Positions 1 to 3,761 of a stretch of 5,316 nt of DNA are shown here, one piece after another; position 1 is the stretch's first letter; every line of letters starts with the position of its first letter. The position numbers and the translations under genes were made by a program. The notes beneath the pieces were generated by a model. That model did no database searches. It was not told the DNA's origin and was given only the letters and a program-made list of their open reading frames with translations. The DNA lies in contig SXYT01000045.1 of the NCBI GenBank assembly GCA_005788205.1, forward strand, positions 1 to 5,316. The letters run 5' to 3'. Source of the stretch: Actinomycetota bacterium (GTDB taxonomy: Bacteria; Actinomycetota; Acidimicrobiia; Acidimicrobiales; Ilumatobacteraceae).

Positions 1-128
1 AGACCGGGGTCGGTGAGTTTGGCGTCGACGTCGTCGGAGGACCTGCTGAGAGCCCATCCCCCGACGACGCCAACAATCAGTGCAATGAGGACCGCTCCAG
101 CGGCTCTGCGCGAGCGGATCCGGTCCAT
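1..128 (-). CDS. N-terminal fragment of an exported or membrane-anchored protein (runs off left edge)
   Basis: Reading the minus strand from the ATG at 128-126 gives 42 codons without a stop before the window edge. The N-terminus begins MDRIRSRR, which is strongly basic, followed by a hydrophobic run AGAVLIALIVGVVGGWAL at about residues 10-27, then a polar, acidic stretch SRSSDDVDAKLTDPG. This is the layout of an uncleaved signal anchor or a signal peptide with the rest of the protein outside the membrane. The ATG lies 4 nt after the whiB stop codon, so the two are probably co-transcribed. No good Shine-Dalgarno is visible, so translation may depend on ribosomes finishing whiB. The function cannot be read from 42 residues. 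Single-anchor extracytoplasmic thioredoxin-like (TlpA/redoxin) proteins often begin this way, but that is a guess. Confidence 0.62.
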   Translation of the reverse strand, partial: MDRIRSRRAAGAVLIALIVGVVGGWALSRSSDDVDAKLTDPG

Positions 129-132
129 GCAC

Positions 133-483
133 TCAGGCTACGAGGTGTGCCGGGATCGGTACCTCGTCGATCTGTGTGACTTGTCGTGCCTTCACGGGCG
201 GGCGACCGCGGGGCTTGCGTCCGGCGATGACGCGGCCCATCTCCAGCTGCTCGCCGCCCCAGACGCCCCAGGGTTCCTCACGCTCGAGGGCCCCAGAGAG
301 GCACTCCCCGCGGCTGGAGCACTTGGCGCAGATTGCCTTCGCGCGCTGCACATCGACCCACTCCTCGGAGAAGAACAGGTAGCTGAGGGTGCCGTTGCCG
401 TCGGAGCAACGCTTTGCCGAGAGGGTGACCGGCTGCTCGAGGAGGCTCGCGCCTCCCACGTCCTTGTTGACTGCTGTGTACAT
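133..483 (-). CDS. WhiB7-like iron-sulfur transcriptional regulator
   Basis: A 116-residue WhiB-family protein. Four cysteines (C26, C52, C55, C61) have the family spacing C-x25-C-x2-C-x5-C and should bind a [4Fe-4S] cluster. They are followed by the glycine turn EPWGVWGGE (70-78) and a basic tail with an AT-hook core, KPRGRPP (90-96). WhiB7 proteins combine the EPWGVWGG turn with an RGRP AT-hook. In known members the turn region contacts the sigma-70-type housekeeping factor and the hook binds AT-rich DNA upstream of the -35, activating intrinsic drug-resistance genes. I chose the ATG at 483 because AAAGGAAA precedes it at Shine-Dalgarno distance. An in-frame TTG at 537 would add 18 residues but lies inside the terminator T-tract. 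The gene follows a likely attenuator and precedes a membrane-protein gene by 4 nt. The family is certain. The WhiB7 subgroup is probable, since some lineages have other WhiB paralogues with the same turn and hook. Confidence 0.9.
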   Translation of the reverse strand: MYTAVNKDVGGASLLEQPVTLSAKRCSDGNGTLSYLFFSEEWVDVQRAKAICAKCSSRGECLSGALEREEPWGVWGGEQLEMGRVIAGRKPRGRPPVKARQVTQIDEVPIPAHLVA

Positions 484-501
484 GTTGTCTGTTTCCTTTC
501 C
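484..501 (-). promoter_or_regulatory. Ribosome binding site deciding the whiB start
   Basis: On the minus strand the bases just before the ATG at 483 read GGAAAGGAAACAGACAAC. The purine core AAAGGAAA (499-492) lies 8 nt from the ATG, with its GGA 10 nt away. This supports ATG 483 over the longer TTG start at 537, which has no such site. No TANNNT -10 box is evident between the terminator and this site, so whiB is probably transcribed from further upstream. Confidence 0.6.
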
Positions 502-534
502 TGTGGGGGAGAGATCTGGGTGTCCTGGGGTAAA

Positions 535-569
535 CAAAAAGGCCGCCTGGGCTGGTAACCCGGCGGCCT
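535..569 (-). terminator. Intrinsic terminator in the whiB leader (attenuator)
   Basis: AGGCCGCC (569-562 on the minus strand) pairs perfectly with GGCGGCCT (547-540). After a one-base bulge the stem continues with GGG/CCC (561-559 with 551-549), closing a loop of about 7 nt. The second arm runs directly into TTTTTGTTT (540-532) on the minus strand, which is a textbook rho-independent terminator. The plus-strand orientation has no T-tract after the stem, so the signal is directional toward whiB. Confidence 0.85.
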
Positions 570-593
570 CTGGAGCGTTTGTTTCGCTGTTTG

Positions 594-761
594 CTAGTGC
601 GAAACCTCACAGGGCGGCCGGGTGAAACGCTTGTTTGCGTGCTTCACGGCCTTGGTAAACCACATGCCATAGGACGGCGTGGCTGCCATGGTCGACGGCA
701 TGGCAACGACCACGGCTGCTGCCGTGGCTGCTGCGGTTGCGGTCGCGTGTGCCCTGTTCAT
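594..761 (-). CDS. Candidate leader peptide upstream of whiB
   Basis: An open frame on the minus strand ends at TAG 596-594, 24 nt before the terminator stem. From the ATG at 761 it would encode 55 residues: an alanine/threonine/valine-rich first half, then a compositionally different tail with YGMWFTKAVKHANKR and a cysteine near the end. Other in-frame starts exist (TTG 800 and ATGs at about 698, 686 and 662); the last would give a peptide of about 23 residues. None has a clear Shine-Dalgarno, so the start is unresolved. Codon third-position GC is only moderately high. Its value is positional: in whiB7/wblC systems, translation of a short upstream ORF sets whether the leader terminator forms. 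It might instead be non-coding leader RNA. Confidence 0.35.
   Translation of the reverse strand: MNRAHATATAAATAAAVVVAMPSTMAATPSYGMWFTKAVKHANKRFTRPPCEVSH
703..740. repeat. Two-part inverted repeat (hairpin) in the whiB/thioesterase spacer
   Basis: CCACGGC (710-716) and GCCGTGG (721-727) form a perfect 7-bp stem around the loop TGCT. Outside it, GCAAC (703-707) and GTTGC (736-740) can also pair, with an asymmetric internal loop between the two stems. As RNA on the minus strand it would sit inside the whiB leader, within the candidate leader ORF. It also overlaps a GCT/GCC-rich triplet tract, so part of the symmetry may come from low complexity. Confidence 0.45.
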
Positions 762-794
762 GACCCAGAAAGGCAACCACACCGCACCGGGGGT

Positions 795-820
795 GGTCAA
801 GGGGAATTATCTGTTGTTTT
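795..820 (-). promoter_or_regulatory. Possible whiB promoter with AT-rich element
   Basis: On the minus strand, AAAACAACAGATAATT (820-805) is an unusually AT-rich island in this high-GC spacer, followed by CCCC and then TTGACC (800-795). Two readings are possible. GATAAT (811-806) may be a -10 box giving a start near 799. Alternatively TTGACC is a -35 with the AT-rich block directly upstream, the arrangement seen at WhiB7-activated promoters, but then the -10 at 17-18 bp is poor (GTTGCC or TTGCCT). Confidence 0.35.
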
Positions 821-828
821 CCGGACGA

Positions 829-857
829 CCCCCGCAGGGGGCTCTTTCCCTTGCGGG
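829..857. repeat. Inverted repeat upstream of the thioesterase gene
   Basis: CCCGCAGGG (831-839) and CCCTTGCGGG (848-857) are inverted copies apart from one extra T, with an 8-bp centre. A second, mutually exclusive pairing is CCCCC (829-833) with GGGGG (837-841). The repeat ends 3 bp before the TAGGGT box (860-865) and 15 bp before the start codon, so it is well placed as a repressor operator. It could also be a structured 5' end of a longer transcript. Confidence 0.4.
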
Positions 858-859
858 AG

Positions 860-872
860 TAGGGTTTTGCTG
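860..872 (+). promoter_or_regulatory. Start region of the thioesterase gene: -10 box or ribosome binding site
   Basis: TAGGGTTTTGCTG precedes the ATG at 873. TAGGGT (860-865) fits a TANNNT -10 box that would start transcription at 872, one base before the ATG. AGGG (861-864), 8 nt from the ATG, fits a ribosome binding site equally well. The sequence cannot do both jobs on one transcript, so only RNA data can decide. No -35 hexamer is evident. Confidence 0.4.
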
Positions 873-1637
873 ATGTCCTTCGCCTCGGCCGCCCGGAGTT
901 TCGAGATGGCCGGCCCCACCGGGGCAGGCCGGACCTTCACGGCCAGGCGTCGGGTGAGGCTGGGAGATGCCACCCCGAAGGGCCGTCTGCGCCTCGATGC
1001 GGTGGCTCGCTACCTGCAGGACGTGTCGAATGACGACACCCGCGATGCGGAGTGGAGCGACCCGCACTGGTGGGTGGTGCGCCGCACCGTCATCGACGTG
1101 CTGTCCTTCCCCGAGTACCTGCAGGAGATCGACCTCACCACCTGGTGCGGCGGCACGGGCTCGCACTGGGCTGAGCGCCGCACGCGGGTCACGTCCCTTT
1201 CCGGCGAGGTGCTCGTTGATGCGGCCGCACTGTGGGTGCACGTGGACCGCGACAGCCTGCAGCCGAGCCGTGTGCCCGTTGACGTCACCGCGATACTCGC
1301 CGAGTCATCCGCCGGACGGACCGTCGGTGCACGTCTGTTGCTGCGCGAGAGGGAGTTCGACACCGCAGCAGCGACGGTGTCACCGTGGCCGCTGCGGTTC
1401 AGTGACTTCGATGCTGTCGGCCACATGAACAACGCCGCCTACTGGGAGGTGCTGGAGGAGCATCTGGCCGGGGACATTGCCGTGCGGGAGGGGCTGCGCG
1501 CGCTCGTGGAGCACGTGGTGCAGGTGGAGCCCGGCCAGTCTCTGGTCAGGGCATCAGCAGTGGGTGACGGTGTGTCGGTGCAGATGACCGTGGGCGGCAC
1601 CGTGCACGCGGCTGCGTGGGCCGGGTCTAGTGCCTGA
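873..1637 (+). CDS. Acyl-ACP thioesterase-like, double-hotdog protein
   Basis: A 254-residue protein resembling mycobacterial acyl-ACP thioesterases (PF01643-like): two hotdog domains, roughly 22-140 and 168-250. The first carries the family-like RRRVRLGD...GRLRLDAVARYLQDV (26-51) and WAERRTRV (99-106). The second carries SDFDAVGHMNNAAYW (177-191), matching the catalytic strip with D178, H184 and N186/N187. Such enzymes hydrolyse the thioester of acyl-ACP or acyl-CoA to release fatty acid, in the cytoplasm. The ATG at 873 is preferred because TAGGGT/AGGG lies just upstream and similarity begins soon after. The frame stays open back to 579 but that part is GC-biased nonsense. The 3' end overlaps the convergent hydrolase gene by 11 bp. 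The chain-length preference and the carrier (ACP or CoA) cannot be told from sequence alone. Confidence 0.82.
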   Translation: MSFASAARSFEMAGPTGAGRTFTARRRVRLGDATPKGRLRLDAVARYLQDVSNDDTRDAEWSDPHWWVVRRTVIDVLSFPEYLQEIDLTTWCGGTGSHWAERRTRVTSLSGEVLVDAAALWVHVDRDSLQPSRVPVDVTAILAESSAGRTVGARLLLREREFDTAAATVSPWPLRFSDFDAVGHMNNAAYWEVLEEHLAGDIAVREGLRALVEHVVQVEPGQSLVRASAVGDGVSVQMTVGGTVHAAAWAGSSA

Positions 1638-2679
1638 TGACGTACTCGTAGACGCCGTCGACGTCGCGTTGATCGAAGTCGCCGAGTATGCGCAGGTGCT
1701 CGAGATGGGCATAGGCCTCGCTGTCGGCCATTGACCCCTGCGACCGTGCCGAGAAGAGGTGCTGGGCGAACTCGTTCACCGTGGCCGGCCTGTCGAGGTT
1801 GATGCTCACGCTGCGGATCTTGTCCAGTCTGTCGTGATGGTGCTGCTTGATCTGCTCCACTCGCTCGCCGGTGTTCGTGAACGGGGTGCCGTGCGCAGGC
1901 AGGGAGATGCGCACGTCGGCGGAGAAGGCCGCGATCTTGTCGAGTGACCCGAAGAAGAGGGTGAGAGGGTCGCCGTGCGCGGTGAGCCCACTGATGTGCG
2001 GTGTGATCGTGGGCAGGACGTGGTCGCCGCTCAGGAGAGTGCCCGACTCCGGGTCGAAGAGACAGAGATGGTCCGCAGTGTGGCCGGGTGTGTGCACCGG
2101 CACCCACTGGCGCCCTGCGAGGGTGACCCGCTCGACATCGCCGATGCGCACGGTCGGTGTCGGAACCTTGAGCAGTCCCGGGATGCGGCCTGCGACACGG
2201 AAACGCATCTTGCGCCCGAACTCCATCTTCATCGGTGCGCCTCCCCATGGCGGCGGGTCGAACGGGCTGCGCATGAACGTGGCCGCCTCCTCGACGGAGA
2301 GGTCCGGCGGTTCGGTCGGATCGAAGAAGGTACGGAAGAGCCGGTGGGTGACGATGTCCGCGCCGGACTCGGCGCGGATCCGTTCCGCACCGCCGTAGTG
2401 GTCGGGATGGCTGTGCGTCACGATGACGGTGTGCACGCGCCGCACGGGGACACCGATCTGGGTGAGCCGTTCCTGCAGTGCCTGCCACGAGGCTTTCGTC
2501 GGCATGCCGGGGTCCACCACGGTGACGCCCCTGTCGTCCTCCATCACGTACATGTTCACGTGGCCGAGCCCGGTGATGTTCGCCGGCAGCTGGGTGCGCA
2601 GGATGCCCGGGGCAACCTCTGTGATCTCGTCGGTCGCCTGCAGTTGCTCGGACTTGGTGGGCCTGGGTGTCCCGCTCAC
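1627..2679 (-). CDS. Metallo-beta-lactamase-fold hydrolase
   Basis: A 350-residue MBL-superfamily enzyme. Zinc ligands are visible in order: HSHPDH (H89, H91, D93, H94), PGHTADH (H200), SGDH (D219) and PAHGTP (H263). That is the complete two-metal set of the glyoxalase II/LACTB2-like group. A helical C-terminal part (about 270-350) fits the winged-helix-like tail common in this group. The substrate is unknown; relatives hydrolyse thioesters, lactones, phosphodiesters or RNA. The GTG start at 2679 overlaps the orn stop codon as GTGA, and AGGAGA (2691-2686) lies 6 nt upstream, so both the start and the translational coupling to orn are well supported. No export signal is seen, so it is probably cytoplasmic. 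Residues 110-175 form a proline-rich insertion before the H200 strand that may shape the substrate pocket. Confidence 0.88.
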   Translation of the reverse strand: MSGTPRPTKSEQLQATDEITEVAPGILRTQLPANITGLGHVNMYVMEDDRGVTVVDPGMPTKASWQALQERLTQIGVPVRRVHTVIVTHSHPDHYGGAERIRAESGADIVTHRLFRTFFDPTEPPDLSVEEAATFMRSPFDPPPWGGAPMKMEFGRKMRFRVAGRIPGLLKVPTPTVRIGDVERVTLAGRQWVPVHTPGHTADHLCLFDPESGTLLSGDHVLPTITPHISGLTAHGDPLTLFFGSLDKIAAFSADVRISLPAHGTPFTNTGERVEQIKQHHHDRLDKIRSVSINLDRPATVNEFAQHLFSARSQGSMADSEAYAHLEHLRILGDFDQRDVDGVYEYVIRH

Positions 2680-3254
2680 GGCGTGTCTCCTGTCGCGGCC
2701 CCGTCCGGGCCCTTGTCAGTGCCGGGACGGAACGCCTTCTCGCGGTAGAAGCGCAGTTCCTCGATGCTCTCGCGCACGTCGTCGAGCGCGCGGTGAGTGC
2801 CGCCCTTGCCGCCGCGGGCGTGCTCCAGGCCGGGATACCAGCGCTTGACGAGTTCCTTCACGGACGACACGTCCACGATGCGGTAATGCAGCCAGTCCTC
2901 GATCTCGGGCATGTGGCGGGCGAGGAACCGGCGGTCCGTGCCGATGGAGTTGCCCGCGAGCGGGATCTTCCTCGGTTCGGGGCTGTGCACCTTCATGAAC
3001 TCGAGCGTCCGGCGCATGGCATCGTCATGCGTGACGGTGGAGGACCTGATCGCCTCCAGCAGACCGGAGGTGGTGTGCATGTTGGTGACCACCTCGTCCA
3101 TCCGCGCCAGCACATCATCCGGCTGGTGGATGACGAGATCGGGGCCCTCGGCGATGACATTCAGGTCGTCGTCGGTGACGAGGGTGGCGATCTCCACGAT
3201 CACGTGGACGGAAGGATCGAGACCCGTCATCTCGAGATCCATCCAGAACAGCAC
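2676..3254 (-). CDS. orn: Oligoribonuclease, DEDDh 3'-5' exoribonuclease
   Basis: A 192-residue cytoplasmic enzyme that degrades very short RNAs to mononucleotides; orthologues also cleave the linear dinucleotide pGpG made during c-di-GMP breakdown. The catalytic set is complete: WMDLEMTGLD with D6 and E8 (Exo I), GNSIGTDRRFL with D107 (Exo II), and HRALDDVRESIEEL with H154 and D159 (Exo III). The length fits the usual 180-200 residues, apart from a low-complexity Gly/Asp tail (about 177-192). The start is GTG 3254. An in-frame TAG lies four codons upstream (3266-3264), so the start cannot move far, and only three residues (I-G-S) could be added. A TANNNT box exactly 7 bases upstream suggests a leaderless transcript. 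It is first in a two-gene unit with the hydrolase gene. Confidence 0.95.
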   Translation of the reverse strand: MLFWMDLEMTGLDPSVHVIVEIATLVTDDDLNVIAEGPDLVIHQPDDVLARMDEVVTNMHTTSGLLEAIRSSTVTHDDAMRRTLEFMKVHSPEPRKIPLAGNSIGTDRRFLARHMPEIEDWLHYRIVDVSSVKELVKRWYPGLEHARGGKGGTHRALDDVRESIEELRFYREKAFRPGTDKGPDGAATGDTP

Positions 3255-3260
3255 CGACCC

Positions 3261-3266
3261 AATCTA
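3261..3266 (-). promoter_or_regulatory. -10 box of orn, predicted leaderless start
   Basis: TAGATT on the minus strand (3266-3261) matches TANNNT. Its last T is at -7 relative to 3254, so transcription would begin on the G of the orn GTG. The six intervening bases (GGGTCG) are too close to the start to act as a ribosome binding site. No convincing -35 is seen. Confidence 0.5.
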
Positions 3267-3305
3267 TTGCGGGCGGGCGATTCCAGCCGAGCCGTGTCCG
3301 GGCCG

Positions 3306-3311
3306 TAGTTT
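3306..3311 (+). promoter_or_regulatory. -10 box of dut, predicted leaderless start
   Basis: TAGTTT (3306-3311) matches TANNNT and its last T is at -7 relative to 3318, the first base of the dut GTG. It mirrors the orn box at the other end of the same 63-bp spacer. The -35 region (about 3283-3288, CCAGCC) is not recognisable. Confidence 0.5.
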
Positions 3312-3317
3312 TGGGGC

Positions 3318-3752
3318 GTGATCGACATCCAGGTGAAGCGGTTGGACCCCGGTCTGCCCCTGCCAGCGGCTGCCCACCCGGGGGACGCAGGCGTGGACCT
3401 GTTCGCCCGTGAGGATGCCGTCATCGCCCCGTCCGGCGGGCGCGTGCTGATGCCCACGGGCATCGCCGTTGCTATCCCGTTCGGTCATGCCGGGTTCGTG
3501 CTGCCGCGGAGCGGTCTTGCCCTCAAGCACGGCATCTCTGTCGTGAACGCACCCGGTCTCATCGACAGCCTCTATCGAGGGGAGCTGAAAGTGGTGCTGC
3601 TGAACACGGACCAGTCACGTCCGTACCACGTGCACCGCGGCGACCGCATCGCCCAGTTGGTGATACAGAAGGTCGAGGACGTCACCTGGGTCGAGGTGGA
3701 TGCACTCGACGACAACGATCGCGGCGGCGGTTTCGGCCACAGCGGCCGCTGA
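3318..3752 (+). CDS. dut: dUTP diphosphatase (dUTPase), trimeric type
   Basis: A 144-residue enzyme that converts dUTP to dUMP and pyrophosphate, keeping uracil out of DNA and supplying the dTMP precursor. All five family motifs are present in order: I, GDAGVDLFA (22-30); II, PRSGLALK (63-70); III, GLIDSLYRGELKV (80-92) with catalytic D83 and uracil-stacking Y86; IV, RGDRIAQLV (107-115); V, RGGGFGHSG (135-143). Motif V is the arm that reaches into the neighbouring subunit of the trimer. It appears one residue shorter than the common RGxGGFG form. The GTG start is supported by motif I position and by the TANNNT box 7 bases upstream; no Shine-Dalgarno is visible. The gene diverges from orn and its stop lies 4 bp from the stop of the convergent CoA-transferase gene. 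Confidence 0.95.
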   Translation: MIDIQVKRLDPGLPLPAAAHPGDAGVDLFAREDAVIAPSGGRVLMPTGIAVAIPFGHAGFVLPRSGLALKHGISVVNAPGLIDSLYRGELKVVLLNTDQSRPYHVHRGDRIAQLVIQKVEDVTWVEVDALDDNDRGGGFGHSGR

Positions 3753-3761
3753 ACCCTCAGC
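3748..3761. repeat. Small inverted repeat containing both convergent stop codons
   Basis: GCTGA (3748-3752) and TCAGC (3757-3761) are perfect inverted copies around ACCC. The TGA of dut and the TGA (read on the minus strand) of the CoA-transferase gene are the two inner ends of the stem. A 5-bp stem without a T-tract is weak for termination, but this is the only structure between the two genes. The adjoining 12-bp palindrome CAGCGGCCGCTG (3740-3751) overlaps it. Confidence 0.35.

Larger units (their letters stand above)
484..811 (-). promoter_or_regulatory. Putative long 5' leader of whiB (attenuation region)
   Basis: The minus-strand sequence upstream of whiB contains, in order of transcription: a -10-like GATAAT (811-806), a short ORF ending with TAG at 596-594, an extra copy of the terminator arm (GGCCGCC, 619-613), and an intrinsic terminator (569-535) that lies 51 nt before the whiB start. 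The next gene upstream is on the plus strand, so the only transcripts that could meet this terminator start within the region itself. That makes it a leader attenuator and not the end of an upstream operon. A leader of about 300 nt with a small ORF and a terminator is the known arrangement for mycobacterial whiB7 and Streptomyces wblC. The transcription start is not proven. Confidence 0.55.

Noticed and set aside
484..537. Longer whiB start at TTG 537 (adds 18 residues)
   Set aside because: The extra codons would lie within the terminator T-tract, have no ribosome binding site, and do not resemble WhiB N-termini. ATG 483 has a good site.
579..872. 98-residue upstream extension of the thioesterase frame
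   Set aside because: The extension is rich in Gly/Cys/His/Arg with no domain similarity and crosses the hairpins of the control region. The ATG at 873 has a plausible start signal and matches the family's usual length.
541..872. tRNA, small RNA gene or mobile-element end in the long spacer
   Set aside because: No cloverleaf arms, CCA end, terminal inverted repeats with target duplication, or transposase remnants were seen. The structures present are better explained as a leader attenuator and an operator.
679..873. Plus-strand 64-codon ORF (GTG start, hydrophobic N-terminus) ending in TGATG overlap with the thioesterase ATG
   Set aside because: The AGGAC near its start and the TGATG overlap are suggestive of a coupled small gene. 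However, the hydrophobic run is translated triplet repeat, the rest lacks structure, codon use is less biased than in the neighbouring real genes, and it overlaps the better-supported whiB leader. I could not support it as a gene.
1439..2488. 349-codon minus-strand ORF overlapping the hydrolase gene in another frame
   Set aside because: It is an Arg/His/Pro/Ala-rich shadow of the hydrolase gene, as expected from high third-position GC, with no domain.
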